The notes beneath the pieces are model-generated. The model did not search any database, was not told where the DNA came from, and saw nothing but the letters and a program-made list of their open reading frames with translations. Position numbers and translations under genes: made by a program. Of a DNA stretch of 55,507 nt, positions 6,988 to 17,138 are shown piece by piece (the first letter of the stretch is position 1; every line of letters starts with the position of its first letter). This DNA comes from a virus. The stretch is taken from positions 1 through 55,507 of IMG/VR virus record IMGVR_UViG_3300036398_002854; one strand, 5' to 3'.

Positions 6988-7670
6988 TCTTTCCGTGCCC
7001 GCCAAATAATGACGCCAACCAGCGCCACAAGGATAAGGCCACCAACGATCCAAGGCGACATACCGCCCATGATTCGGATGACAGGTTCGGCTTCTGAGAG
7101 CGCCGTGCCTGCGGCGCTGATCGTAGCGACGGTAGCAGCACCCTTGGCAGTATTGGAGGATAGGGCGGTGGAGAGGCCCGCCGTTGCTTCTGAGACTTCT
7201 TCGCCAGTTGTGCTGGATACAAAATTGCCTCGCGCCCACAGGCCCGCTTCGGCTGCGCGGCGATTTACCAATCCAGGCACAACGGCGCCCTTCACCTTGT
7301 TCCAACGCGCCAATTCTTTTGGCACGCTTTCATAGTCGCCTGCGTTCAGTTTCTTGATAAGCGTAGACTTCTGCGCCGCGCTAATGCCGACGTTGAAGCA
7401 CCATGAAACGAGGGCGCCATACTGCCCGTCGGTCAAATCGACTGAGACCATTTCTGAAATTGCTTTTTCGTAGATGGCCAAGTCGGAGCGAAGCAGCTTT
7501 GCGGCACGGGCTTCCGTGATCTTGGTCCCACGCTTCATAAGTGACTTGGTGGCGGTATGCCCATAGCCAATCGTATCCACGCCTGCGGGGCATTTGTATG
7601 GCTCAGCGCGAAAGCCTTCCCACCGCTTGATGAGGTCTACGGTTTCTTGGTTGACTTTGCGAACCGTCAT
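6984..7670 (-). CDS. Endolysin, GH24 lysozyme with C-terminal membrane segment (228 aa)
   Basis: Start chosen at ATG 7670 because GGAG lies six bases before it; an ATG four codons upstream lacks a ribosome site. The N-terminal 150 residues are a T4/P1-type muramidase. The E-x8-C-x5-T catalytic arrangement is visible (E18, C27, T33), with Cys replacing the Asp of T4 lysozyme as in P1/P21-type enzymes, followed by TIGYGHT. The C-terminal about 70 residues form an alanine-rich linker and a hydrophobic helix (SPWIVGGLILVALVGVIIW) with a basic end. No N-terminal SAR domain is present, so export depends on the holin or the C-terminal anchor. Confidence 0.88.
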   Translation of the reverse strand: MTVRKVNQETVDLIKRWEGFRAEPYKCPAGVDTIGYGHTATKSLMKRGTKITEARAAKLLRSDLAIYEKAISEMVSVDLTDGQYGALVSWCFNVGISAAQKSTLIKKLNAGDYESVPKELARWNKVKGAVVPGLVNRRAAEAGLWARGNFVSSTTGEEVSEATAGLSTALSSNTAKGAATVATISAAGTALSEAEPVIRIMGGMSPWIVGGLILVALVGVIIWRARKE

Positions 7671-7685
7671 GTCGTTCTCCATAAA

Positions 7686-7991
7686 TTAGACGTTCTTGAT
7701 CGACTTGCCTTCGGCATACTTGGCAACGGCGATGTCGATAAGGCGCGGCCCGGTATACGAGATGGCGATGATGACTGCAAAATTAGAAAAACCAGTCAAG
7801 CCGAAGGCGTCGGCAATGCCTTTGCCGACAACACCCATGCCAATAGCCATAGGGATTTCCCACAGCAAGCACAAGCCTGCGGGGCGCTTGGCAGCCATGG
7901 CCAACGCCAACATGCGGCCCAACATGCCCATGCCACCAGCCACGGCGCCTTGGGAGGCCAATTCACGGACTGTCCATTCATCTAGCGCCAT
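7686..7991 (-). CDS. Holin (101 aa)
   Basis: Start is ATG 7991 with GGGGG just upstream. The protein has hydrophobic segments at about residues 15-35 (GAVAGGMGMLGRMLALAMAA), 40-60 and 65-88, and a polar C-terminus, consistent with a small multi-span holin. The WEIPMAIGMGVVGKGIADAFGL pattern is typical of an Alphaproteobacterial phage and gene-transfer-agent holin type. It is the first gene of the lysis cassette, followed by endolysin and spanins. It would form membrane lesions that time lysis. Confidence 0.8.
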   Translation of the reverse strand: MALDEWTVRELASQGAVAGGMGMLGRMLALAMAAKRPAGLCLLWEIPMAIGMGVVGKGIADAFGLTGFSNFAVIIAISYTGPRLIDIAVAKYAEGKSIKNV

Positions 7992-8001
7992 GTTGGCCCC
8001 C

Positions 8002-9393
8002 TTACGGCAACTCCGCATTAGCGGTAACGTGGAGCCTCGATAGACTCCCCACAGCCCACGCCCCCGCTGTTGCGGTAAAATAGAACCCCCATTCGTTTGC
8101 GGTTAACGATGTGGATGAAAAATCGGCGTTGTTCGCGGTGTTTCTGGCTTCCGCGTTTGCTGCTGAAGGGTTGAAAGAAGTCATGGTTGGTGCGATACGC
8201 ATACGGGTTGGGAACGCAAAACCTGTATAGGCCGCATTGGCACTTGCGGCTAGAACGCCAAAACCAAGCGCACCTGTCACCCCTGCGTTCTGCGCTGGAG
8301 CCGTTTCAAGAGGGAACGTTTTCCAGTAATACCGCTGGCACAGACCGAGTTCGACCGAAAGCGGACGTCGCTCAAACGGAGTGGCTTGGGCGCCCGGTTC
8401 AATCTGGATATGCGACACGTCAAAAGTAAAAGTAGTATTAATCGGTAGATAAATTAGAAAGGATAGATCGTCGTCGTTGTTCGTCCCGATTGTTTTTCCG
8501 CTAATTGATGGGATATTTACGCTGTATGTGTATTTTACCCAAGAAGTAGAAATGCTTTGACTTGTCACCACCGTCGTAAATACGTCCGCACTTGGCGAAC
8601 CGCCACTTCCGAAATATTGAATAAATTCAATTTTCGGGAGAGTAAGCGATGATACCGCTTTGGCATACAGCGAAACCGAAATTGTTTTCCCAGCAAAAGT
8701 CCTGACGCCCTCAATACGCTGCCGCAATACGTTATACGTAGCCCCGCTGCCTGCTACGCTTTGAGCAAATCGCAGATGATATCGCGGCTGATCGGGGACA
8801 TCTGTTTGTCCGACAGTAAACGCTTGCCGAGAAATTGTTCTCGTTGCGCCCGCGCCATCGAAGATAACGAACCATCTATCCGCCGTATAAGCGTTGAAAG
8901 CGGGGCTACTAAAAGAAGTGCCCCTTTGCCAAATATCAAAATCACCATTGATGATGGCGTTTCGGAATCCCGCCAACGGGCCGTCGTTGATATTGGTGAC
9001 GCCCGTGATACCCGTATTTTTCAAAGTCAGATTGCCGTCGCTGTCATACATGACAAAGCGGCGAGCAGAAGGAGCGAGGAACAAATATTTTGACCCACCA
9101 CTCGGCCAGCTATACGCTGACGGGGTTCCCGTGGCGCCTAGATGAGTCGCTAGAATTGTGTCCCTGCTGATCGTATCTGAAGCCGCGTCAGTAAACGTCC
9201 CTTCGCCAACTTCAAAAACTGTTGGCTGCGTTAGGCTATCGACAGCAACGTAACCGACTCTAGACCCTGTGGCGACATTCGCCGTTGCCGGGTTCAAATA
9301 ACCATCGACGGTCGAGCCGATAGTGTAAGGCGCGGTTCCAGTGACGGCGACTTTTACTAAAACGCGATCACCAACAAAAACAGGAACGCCCAT
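8002..9393 (-). CDS. Tail fibre / tail tip protein with carbohydrate-binding-like middle (463 aa)
   Basis: The N-terminal ~120 residues (GVPVFVGDRVLVKV, then a repeat-rich beta region) resemble a virion attachment part. The middle begins with NGDFDIWQRGTSF and ends with SHIQIEPGAQATPFERR, a paired signature seen in many phage fibre proteins that carry a carbohydrate-binding jelly roll, followed by LGLCQRYYWK and a variable beta-rich C-terminus. It lies between tail-tip genes and the lysis cassette, where receptor-binding proteins often lie. The start overlaps the previous stop as TAATG. Confidence 0.8.
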   Translation of the reverse strand: MGVPVFVGDRVLVKVAVTGTAPYTIGSTVDGYLNPATANVATGSRVGYVAVDSLTQPTVFEVGEGTFTDAASDTISRDTILATHLGATGTPSAYSWPSGGSKYLFLAPSARRFVMYDSDGNLTLKNTGITGVTNINDGPLAGFRNAIINGDFDIWQRGTSFSSPAFNAYTADRWFVIFDGAGATRTISRQAFTVGQTDVPDQPRYHLRFAQSVAGSGATYNVLRQRIEGVRTFAGKTISVSLYAKAVSSLTLPKIEFIQYFGSGGSPSADVFTTVVTSQSISTSWVKYTYSVNIPSISGKTIGTNNDDDLSFLIYLPINTTFTFDVSHIQIEPGAQATPFERRPLSVELGLCQRYYWKTFPLETAPAQNAGVTGALGFGVLAASANAAYTGFAFPTRMRIAPTMTSFNPSAANAEARNTANNADFSSTSLTANEWGFYFTATAGAWAVGSLSRLHVTANAELP

Positions 9394-10190
9394 TACGCAT
9401 CTTCCTCAATTGTAAAGTCTGTTGTCCACAAATCTTCTAATTGTCTATTTACAGCAGGCACTTCAGAGAAATGCCCAAAAATACCGTCACCTAGAAACTC
9501 TTCTTCTTTTGCAAAGAAAATTTGTTTGGTTGTGCCGACTTCACCAGCAGCCGTGACGACTGTATCCGCCTCTGTCTGAGTCAGAAACGGAAAAGAGGTT
9601 CGTTCTACACGGTAAGACAACCCTGCCGAAACGTATCGAACGCCGGTCAAAGCAGCGCGGCTAGAGATGCCTGGGTCGCGGAACGTCCTCGTCTGCCCAT
9701 AGCCGTAGGAATACTGAGTGATAAGCGCATCCCCAACCCATAGACGTCCAAGTTGGATATAGGTTAGACCTGAAGAACCTGTCCCTACAAATGTAAGGCG
9801 AATGTATCTAGCGGTGATACCTGCGCTTGACCGCCACCCCCACACTCCCCACGGGTTCAGTGTAAACGCGGCAGCGGAAAGATTGAGAGCGTCTGTTCCG
9901 CCCGCAACCAGATTGCTTGCTCGAATGGCAACTGTTGCACCGGAAGGCGGTAGGACACCATCTCGCGGAGCAGCGAACGCTATGAGTTTGATAGTCCGAC
10001 TCGCGCCTAAATCTAGATTGATGATGGCACTCGTGCTGCTGTTCCAAGTGCTGCTGCGCCAGATATCTTGGACCTGAGTCGTGAGCATCCCCCGCGCACC
10101 AAGCGCGCCTTGAAAACTTGAGACTTCGAGTGAAGCGCCAAGTTGCTCAGCCCAATTCTTCCATGACAGAACAGCGCCCATCAGCCCCAC
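9393..10190 (-). CDS. Tail tip protein with discoidin-like domain (265 aa)
   Basis: Residues about 40-150 contain STSAIINLDLGASRTIKLIA and ARYIRLTF, the strand pattern of F5/8 type C (discoidin-like) beta sandwiches that bind glycans. The C-terminal third is a separate beta-rich part ending with an acidic tail. It overlaps the preceding tail gene by ten bases. The likely role is in the distal tail, contacting the host surface; the exact position in the virion cannot be deduced. Confidence 0.68.
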   Translation of the reverse strand: MGLMGAVLSWKNWAEQLGASLEVSSFQGALGARGMLTTQVQDIWRSSTWNSSTSAIINLDLGASRTIKLIAFAAPRDGVLPPSGATVAIRASNLVAGGTDALNLSAAAFTLNPWGVWGWRSSAGITARYIRLTFVGTGSSGLTYIQLGRLWVGDALITQYSYGYGQTRTFRDPGISSRAALTGVRYVSAGLSYRVERTSFPFLTQTEADTVVTAAGEVGTTKQIFFAKEEEFLGDGIFGHFSEVPAVNRQLEDLWTTDFTIEEDA

Positions 10191-11818
10191 AACTCCAATT
10201 CGGCGTAGTCACCTCTAGCAGAAATGCCCCTAACAAGAAAGTCCTTGCCCTCTCCCGCCAACGTCGGTATCCCCGGCCATTTCAATTTTACGACGGTCCC
10301 GACAGGCAACGCCCACCAGTTAATGTTTCCAGCCCGAGGACCAATTCGGGCGGTCCACGTCCGCCGAGGCGCCTTGTAGATAGTTAAAAGTGATTCCGCC
10401 AAAGTGCTTGCAGCGGTTTTCGATTCAATAACACCGGGTAACTCGGGGCCGTCCACGGCAAGTGGATACCGGATTTTTACGTTAGCGTCAGAGGCGACGG
10501 CATACCGTCTTTTTTTGCTATAAAAATCTTTGTCTGAAACTAACGGAGAATCAGATACGTCGCTGCCTTCTTGAGTAACGTCTAATTCTTGATACGCCAC
10601 TCGTAGCCGCCACCACGGAGGAGTAGAGCCTGACGTTTCTTGTGGTGCATCCAAAAGCATATATGGTTCGATAATAATTGTTGCCGATTCTGGCGACGTG
10701 ATGACGCCGCCCCCAAATTCACCAAGAGTATTTGGCCCCCACCATACCGAGCCGAGAGCAGCGGCTAGTCGGTCCATGGCATCCTCGGCGGTGCCTTCTC
10801 TTACAATGATCCCAACTTCTGTGCTGGGCCATGTGGAGAACGTGGATGCCGTGGCGCTGGCTACGCCCCCCGCCACTTGTAGGATTTGCGCGGCGACAAG
10901 CGCCGCCGTAGACGCATACCCGCCGAACGTGCTGCCGCGCACGTCGGCTGTAAGAAAAACCGGGTCATCATGGAGTTTTATGAACCCGCCGCCTTTGAAA
11001 GAAGTGTATTTGCCGGTAGCAGGACTATCCGCAACCAAAGACGCATACGAATCCTCATTTTCTTTTAATTCAAGCAAGCCACCGAGGTCACGAACCGCAA
11101 CGATTTCTTCAACTTCACCGTCATGTAATTGGTAGATTCTGTTCGCAGCATCTACCAATGTGGGTTGCACATTTCGGACAAAACCAAAAATACGGGGCTT
11201 GCTTACACCACGCAGAGAAGCATCGCCTTCTGCTCCGCCTGCCCCCGTATAGAGGCTGTTCGCGGCACCTAGTAAGTCTGCTGCTGCTGAGCGAAGCGGC
11301 ATACGCAGCGTGTCGGTGCCTTCAAACGCCTCTGAGGCTCGAAGCGACGCCACTTCTACCCAAGTTGATCGCTCCGCATGATTTGGGCGCCGATGCGGGG
11401 CGCGAATCAATTTCACTTCGCGCCCACCAATCGCCCATTCGCCCGCGATTGAGTCTAGCGCCCCGTCTACGTTACGCAGGCGCAGTTCACCTGCTTCAAC
11501 TTGACTCCTGCGCCCTTCGCCAGGATAGACAGGGATAAAGCGTTCAACAGCCGGGGGTTCTAGTAGGCGCGGGGGGTATACCTCTTCTGCCCCGGTATCC
11601 CTAGGCTCTTGTATCCAGCCCCGATCTGACACTTTAATGGTTGCTACAGAAGCCACAACCGCAGACTGTTGGATGTCGATTGCCGACAGGGGTGCGCCTG
11701 ATGGCATGAACATTTGGGATGGGCGTGGTTCCCCGACACCTTCAGGATCAGGGTTAATCTCGATCAGCCAAACGGATTCCTCGATCCCGGCGCTTGCTAC
11801 AGTGATGGTCGAACTCAT
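10181..11818 (-). CDS. Tail tip / hub structural protein (545 aa)
   Basis: No diagnostic motif is recognised. The protein is beta-rich, with no membrane segments, and begins directly after the tape measure gene (ATGA overlap), where siphoviruses encode distal tail and tail-associated proteins. A central part with FKGGGFIKLHDDPVFLTADV and a C-terminal RTWTARIGP...AELELWG region suggest hub-like beta domains as in distal tail proteins. It probably caps the tail tube together with the discoidin-like protein. Confidence 0.65.
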   Translation of the reverse strand: MSSTITVASAGIEESVWLIEINPDPEGVGEPRPSQMFMPSGAPLSAIDIQQSAVVASVATIKVSDRGWIQEPRDTGAEEVYPPRLLEPPAVERFIPVYPGEGRRSQVEAGELRLRNVDGALDSIAGEWAIGGREVKLIRAPHRRPNHAERSTWVEVASLRASEAFEGTDTLRMPLRSAAADLLGAANSLYTGAGGAEGDASLRGVSKPRIFGFVRNVQPTLVDAANRIYQLHDGEVEEIVAVRDLGGLLELKENEDSYASLVADSPATGKYTSFKGGGFIKLHDDPVFLTADVRGSTFGGYASTAALVAAQILQVAGGVASATASTFSTWPSTEVGIIVREGTAEDAMDRLAAALGSVWWGPNTLGEFGGGVITSPESATIIIEPYMLLDAPQETSGSTPPWWRLRVAYQELDVTQEGSDVSDSPLVSDKDFYSKKRRYAVASDANVKIRYPLAVDGPELPGVIESKTAASTLAESLLTIYKAPRRTWTARIGPRAGNINWWALPVGTVVKLKWPGIPTLAGEGKDFLVRGISARGDYAELELWG

Positions 11819-14800
11819 TGTGCCCTCAGACGGGATGTGCGAAGTTCTTCTCTCAATTCGCCAATCTGTATCTGAAGACCGGAGACGGCTTCAAGTAGGG
11901 CGCTGCCTTGGTCCGCATCATTCCGTGCAACGGTTTCTTCCAAAGACTCAATCGCGTTCCTGACGGCGCGCAATTCACCGACAACGGCTTGAGTGTTGCC
12001 GCCATTCACCTCTACGCCTAGGCGCCCGTCAGGACCACGGCGTAGCGGCATGATGGCTTCGGGACCTGCTTCGCCAAACAAGGCCATGGGCGCCAGCGTG
12101 GGGCTGTTCACGTAGTCAGGGATGCCGCCGTTGGCGTATGCCATGACCTTACCGTGGTAGAGGGCCGCGCCAAGTGCCGCTGCCATCCCGCCGCCACCAC
12201 CCATGTCACCGCCAAATCCGCCCGCACCCGATTCGGCGTCAAACATAAAATCTTGCTGTGCCACATACGTCTGCACATCTGCCGTCTTTTCAACCGCAGT
12301 CTTGATGGCTTCGGCTATCGGAAGAAGCGATTCCAGCTTATCATTAAACTGCTTGTTGTATTCCAGCGAGGCGGATTCAAAAGCCGTCTGCCCAAGCCCC
12401 GCCATTTCCTTAACGAAAGGCACGTCGCTGATATTGAGAAGTTGCTGCCCGACCGGGTTGGAAACTAGGTTTTCAAGCGAAGATACAACGCCAGAACGGA
12501 TGCCGTGGAAGGCGCTGGTAGAACCATAAATCTCCCGCGCCAAATTCAGATAAGTCTCAGACGATTGCGTGATGCGCTGAAGGGCCGTCCTATCGCCCGT
12601 CTGCGCCGCCGCCAAATCACGACTGAACAACTCGCCCGCCGAAGCCAACCGCCCCATGCCCGTGGTGCCGGATAGCCCGCCAACACGTAGCGAATCTAGG
12701 AAGTCGCTGATGCCCCGTGTGCTTTCACGCATGATAGCCGCGCGTTCTTCAGCCTGCACTTCTTCTAGTTTCACAAGCATCTTAGACTTTTCTTCTGCCG
12801 TGAGCGCAAGCGCGTCTAGCGAGGCGGTGAAGGATTCAATCTCCTTTTGGGTGTTGTAGGAAAGTTGAATCTGCTCCGCCTGTTGGTCGAGGCCGAGTGC
12901 GGTAAGGCGACGGATTTCAAGGCCAAGTGCCGTGTCGCGAATGGTAAGGGCGCGCTGCTTTTCAAGTTTGGCGATGCCTGCATCCCGCGCGTCATTCAAC
13001 TCCTCTTCAGAGATGCCATACTCACGCGCTTTGGCAGCCGCCTGGGCGAATGAGTCTATCAGCGCGTTCATCTGTTGCGTAAATTCAGGGATCGGGTCTT
13101 CGGTCAGCCCCTTGATAGTGTCTTGGATGCTGATGAAGCCTTCGACAAACCCTTGCAACTTTTCTAGGCCAGCGAAAGACCGACCTGAAAGCGCACGGTT
13201 CAATTCATCGTTGGCGGTTGCCGCAAAATTCATAGAAGCAATCGCTTCGCTGAAGCTGGCAGCTTCGCCATACCCAAGGTTGCCCATGCCGAAGCGGTTG
13301 CCACCCACGGCGCGGTCGCCCGTTACGGAAAGGCCGCGCTGTTGCAAATAGGCGTTGATAGCGTTGATGCCCGCTTCTGCTTCTTGGAATTGAGCGCGGC
13401 CCTGTTCGTTGTAGAACATATCAGTCATGGCGAGTCTGCCATTCTGACCGCGAACTGCATAGCCGAAACCGCGATCAGATTCACCGGGGCCAAAGAGGCC
13501 ACCACCAAGCCCCCCAAGCGTGCCGCCGATCAACCCCCCAAGAGGACCGCCGATAAGAAAGCCAGCAAGACCCCCCAGGCCGGAACCAATCATGCCGTTT
13601 GTAGATTGCGCTGAACTTCGACCCATCATAGAGTTTAAAAAGCTACTAATGGCGAAGCCACCACCTATGCTGCCCATTGCGCCGCTAAGAGTGAGCGCGG
13701 ACCCACCCATGAGAGACGTGCCGCCCAGCCCGAACATTCCCGGCGTGCCAGCGGAAGCCACGCCCCCAAAACCACTCGCAATACTAGGCTCTAAAAGCCC
13801 CGGTATCATGACGGTGCTTGGCGCTGTGCCGAAAATAGAAGCACTAAGCCCACCGCCACTAATCCCCAGCGAACCAAGAATCCCTTCCTTCGGAATCAAG
13901 GACGAAAGACCGAGCAGGTCCATCAAACCCCCGCCGCCACCCGCAGCGCCAGCAACCGCCCCGCCTGCGCCAAGCACGGACAGGCCCGCGCCAAGTGTCG
14001 GGCGCATGGTGCCGCCAAAAAGGCTATTCAGGACGGGGTTGATGACGCCAAGGCGAATGATGGATTGGAGTATGGACGACATGACACCGCGAACGATGTT
14101 GCCGAAGTTGAGTGCGCGGATTTCGCCCTTAGAGAAGGCTTCGGTGATGGCGTCGCCAACCTGCTCGAAGGCCCGTTCGCCAATGCGGCCAAGTTCCTCG
14201 TAGGAGTTTTTGAAGTAATCAATGTCTTGGCGACGGCGAACAATGTCTCGGGCATCGGCTTCCGCCGCACGAATATCTTCTTCGCTGCGCCCTCGCGCTT
14301 GCTGGCGAGCGCGAAGCGCGGCCAACTCTTGTTCACGAAGTGCGACGTTCTCCCCAAGAAGGCTACGCTCTTTTTCAAGCAGGGCGATTTCATCCCGCCT
14401 CACGTTGATGTCCTTGGCAGCGTCGATTTCTTTTGCGCCCGCCGCTTCTCTGCGCATCAGGTCAAGGATGCGTTTTTTGATTTTCTCGCGCTCAACTTCC
14501 GTCTTGGCGCCAAGGCGAATGGCTTCCGTCTCCGCCTTCAGTTGCAATTCTGCGTCTTCGCCCGCCTGAGTGCTGACGCGATAGGCAGCGGCGATCTTGC
14601 CTTGGTCGCGGATTTGGGTTTCGAGAGTCGCGAGGTATTTGTCTAGGGTTTCCGTGGATTCCTTAGTGGAGCCAGTCGCTTTCTTAGTAGCCTCGTCCAA
14701 ATCCGCTTTGATGGCGACGTATGTCTGCTCGCGCTTAGCCGCGCGTTCAATAACTTCTTCTTCAAATGCTTTCGCATCTGTTAGTGCGCGGACACTTGGG

Positions 14801-17136
14801 TAAAGTCGCCGATACGCGTCTTGGAGAACTTTTAGTCGTGCAGCCTCATCCCGTTGGTCCTTAGCACGGATATAAGTTTGCGCGATGGGGCGGCCAACGC
14901 CCCGCATGGCGGAGGGAGTGGCCTCACCAAAATCAACCGAGTCTAAGGGGCGGCCTTGACCCACCAAATCAACCTGTTGTCCTTGCGCATCCAAAGACGC
15001 GCGAAGTCTTTGGACACCTTCAAGCAGATTCAAAATAGAGGTTAGCGGCCCGCGTAGTTTTTCTACGTTAACGTCTGACTGCAATATAGAAATTACGCCA
15101 TTCAGGCTTGTGGCCATCTTTTGAAGTTCGATGTTTGCCTTTCGGCTTTGCTCCGTTTGGTCATCAAATTTGAACGACTCTATCCGTGTTTTTAATTTCT
15201 CTATTTCTTGGGTGTATCCCCCCAAAGACATAGAGCCTTCTAGAACCTGTTCCGTCCACCCACGAAATTGTTCTCGAACCCGCTTTGCAGATTCCGCATA
15301 TTCTTCAGGTTTGAGTCTAGTTACTTCTGACAAAGACCTGTTAAATGCAGCCAAGCCTCCTGTCTGTAAATCTAGAAAAACATTTCTAAAACTCTTTTGC
15401 GCAGTTTGCAGATCATTCTCCATTTCTCTCAACGCTTTTTTATTTTCTTCTAACTGCACTCTGAGCGCCATAGTAAAGGCTTTTGACGCTTCATATCCGA
15501 GTTTCTGATAAGAACGAGTCAGCCGCTCTAGGTCACTTTCCGCGCTGTTTGTCGCTTGGCTTGTGCCTGTTATAAGAATGGAATTGACCGCGTTGATGCG
15601 CGTAGACAAATCTGCATAAGTCTTATCAAACCGCTTTACAGCACTATCTATTTGGTCTAGTTCGCGCCCTGGACCTCGGGCGTAAGCAGTAATAGCGGCG
15701 CCAATAGATGCGATGCCTGCCACTATTAGCCCTTTAGGCCCAAACGCAAGCGCCAATCTCAAAAGACTGCCTGCCGCCAGCGTAGCGAGCGCCCCCGCCA
15801 CCAAATCAAGATTGTTGGCAAGAGTTGCGAGCGCCTTGGCCAACACCTCCACCGCACCAGATTCGCGCGCGGCTTCAATTAATTTGCGGATTTGATCAGT
15901 GGTAGAAATAAGTGCTTGATCGAAACCCGCTTCCTTGAAAAGCATGTTCGTTTTGGTCAACTCAGTCGTGAGCCTGCCGAACGCCGCACCAACAGACTGC
16001 GATGTGCGCCCAAGCGTTTCGGCGCCACCAGACATGGCGTAAATTTGCTTTACAAATTCAACCGCATACCGCTGAACGTCAATCGTGCCTTCTTCAAAAC
16101 GCTTATTAATATCAACCGATTTCCCATCTACTTTAATCATGGCGCGTTCGAGCGCAGCCATGGCGACGGGAAGGCGATCACCCATCTGGTTGCGAACTTC
16201 TTCCGCCATGAATTTGCCCTTGGACATGGATTGCTCCAATGCCCGAATGACACCCATGGTATCCGCAGCGGAAAGACCGAAGTTACGAGACGCTGCGACC
16301 AATTCTGAAAAAGTTTGCCTAGTCTGACCGCCCTCGAACCCTGCGCCCTTCATCGCCAAAGACAGACGCGCAAAAGAGTTGCCCACATCGCCAACGGCAA
16401 AACCAACTCGGTTGGCTTCAGCAAAAAGGAAGTTTAAGTTGCGCTGAAAGCCAAGTGTGCCTTCTGAAACGGTCTTTAGTGTATTGACAAACTTATCAAT
16501 TTCTAGGCCCGCTTGAATGACCTCTCGGAGCGCCAAAGTCCCCGCAAGCGCACTAAGGGCCGCTGCGGTGTTAAATGCCACGCGACTAAATCCACCAAGC
16601 GAGGCATTCGCCGCGCCAAAAGCTGCGGAGAATACGCGGGCGTTTTCACCTACTTTCGTGAGCAATCCGCCCATCCGCGCTATTTCTCCACTAAGCGCGT
16701 TTGCTCCTCGGTTAAACTCCCCCTGCGCTTTTACGGCAGCCATGGACCTTACGCCGTAGGTATTTAATACGTTTATATATCTATTGAGTTCCGCTTCCGC
16801 TCCTTTTTTGATACCAACTGCTTGATCTAGGGATAACTGGCGGTTTGCGCGACCAATTATGCTTGCAACGCGCGTTCTAGCTTGCTCAATTTTTCTCTCC
16901 ATTTGAAGTGTGGCTTGCATTTGTTTGTCGAGTTTGGCGAATGCGCCTTCTGTCTTTTTTGCGTTTTCTTCAAGTGGCTTCGTTCCTGCGTTCGGTTTAG
17001 CCGCCTCTCTGCCAATCCTCGTAACCGACTTCTCAACCGCCGTCGCCGCTACGGCAAGTTTATCCAGCGCCGCAATAGCCGCAGCAACCGACTTGGTATC
17101 GACCTTGACTGTAAGATTAGCAACTGAATCCGACAA
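11815..17136 (-). CDS. Tail tape measure protein (1773 aa)
   Basis: The largest gene of the window. The N-terminal 200 residues are helical and coiled-coil rich, followed by a conserved tape-measure core near residues 190-380 with GVIRALEQSMSKGKFMAEEV and RLPVAMAALERAM. Hydrophobic segments lie around residues 440-500 (LATLAAGSLLRLALAFGP). Long helical stretches and glycine-rich parts near residues 1060-1250 follow. At roughly 0.15 nm per residue the length predicts a tail near 265 nm (family rule, inference). The gene lies directly after the frameshifted chaperone pair and its start is two bases from the previous stop. Confidence 0.93.
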   Translation of the reverse strand: MSDSVANLTVKVDTKSVAAAIAALDKLAVAATAVEKSVTRIGREAAKPNAGTKPLEENAKKTEGAFAKLDKQMQATLQMERKIEQARTRVASIIGRANRQLSLDQAVGIKKGAEAELNRYINVLNTYGVRSMAAVKAQGEFNRGANALSGEIARMGGLLTKVGENARVFSAAFGAANASLGGFSRVAFNTAAALSALAGTLALREVIQAGLEIDKFVNTLKTVSEGTLGFQRNLNFLFAEANRVGFAVGDVGNSFARLSLAMKGAGFEGGQTRQTFSELVAASRNFGLSAADTMGVIRALEQSMSKGKFMAEEVRNQMGDRLPVAMAALERAMIKVDGKSVDINKRFEEGTIDVQRYAVEFVKQIYAMSGGAETLGRTSQSVGAAFGRLTTELTKTNMLFKEAGFDQALISTTDQIRKLIEAARESGAVEVLAKALATLANNLDLVAGALATLAAGSLLRLALAFGPKGLIVAGIASIGAAITAYARGPGRELDQIDSAVKRFDKTYADLSTRINAVNSILITGTSQATNSAESDLERLTRSYQKLGYEASKAFTMALRVQLEENKKALREMENDLQTAQKSFRNVFLDLQTGGLAAFNRSLSEVTRLKPEEYAESAKRVREQFRGWTEQVLEGSMSLGGYTQEIEKLKTRIESFKFDDQTEQSRKANIELQKMATSLNGVISILQSDVNVEKLRGPLTSILNLLEGVQRLRASLDAQGQQVDLVGQGRPLDSVDFGEATPSAMRGVGRPIAQTYIRAKDQRDEAARLKVLQDAYRRLYPSVRALTDAKAFEEEVIERAAKREQTYVAIKADLDEATKKATGSTKESTETLDKYLATLETQIRDQGKIAAAYRVSTQAGEDAELQLKAETEAIRLGAKTEVEREKIKKRILDLMRREAAGAKEIDAAKDINVRRDEIALLEKERSLLGENVALREQELAALRARQQARGRSEEDIRAAEADARDIVRRRQDIDYFKNSYEELGRIGERAFEQVGDAITEAFSKGEIRALNFGNIVRGVMSSILQSIIRLGVINPVLNSLFGGTMRPTLGAGLSVLGAGGAVAGAAGGGGGLMDLLGLSSLIPKEGILGSLGISGGGLSASIFGTAPSTVMIPGLLEPSIASGFGGVASAGTPGMFGLGGTSLMGGSALTLSGAMGSIGGGFAISSFLNSMMGRSSAQSTNGMIGSGLGGLAGFLIGGPLGGLIGGTLGGLGGGLFGPGESDRGFGYAVRGQNGRLAMTDMFYNEQGRAQFQEAEAGINAINAYLQQRGLSVTGDRAVGGNRFGMGNLGYGEAASFSEAIASMNFAATANDELNRALSGRSFAGLEKLQGFVEGFISIQDTIKGLTEDPIPEFTQQMNALIDSFAQAAAKAREYGISEEELNDARDAGIAKLEKQRALTIRDTALGLEIRRLTALGLDQQAEQIQLSYNTQKEIESFTASLDALALTAEEKSKMLVKLEEVQAEERAAIMRESTRGISDFLDSLRVGGLSGTTGMGRLASAGELFSRDLAAAQTGDRTALQRITQSSETYLNLAREIYGSTSAFHGIRSGVVSSLENLVSNPVGQQLLNISDVPFVKEMAGLGQTAFESASLEYNKQFNDKLESLLPIAEAIKTAVEKTADVQTYVAQQDFMFDAESGAGGFGGDMGGGGGMAAALGAALYHGKVMAYANGGIPDYVNSPTLAPMALFGEAGPEAIMPLRRGPDGRLGVEVNGGNTQAVVGELRAVRNAIESLEETVARNDADQGSALLEAVSGLQIQIGELREELRTSRLRAQ

Positions 17137-17138
17137 AA

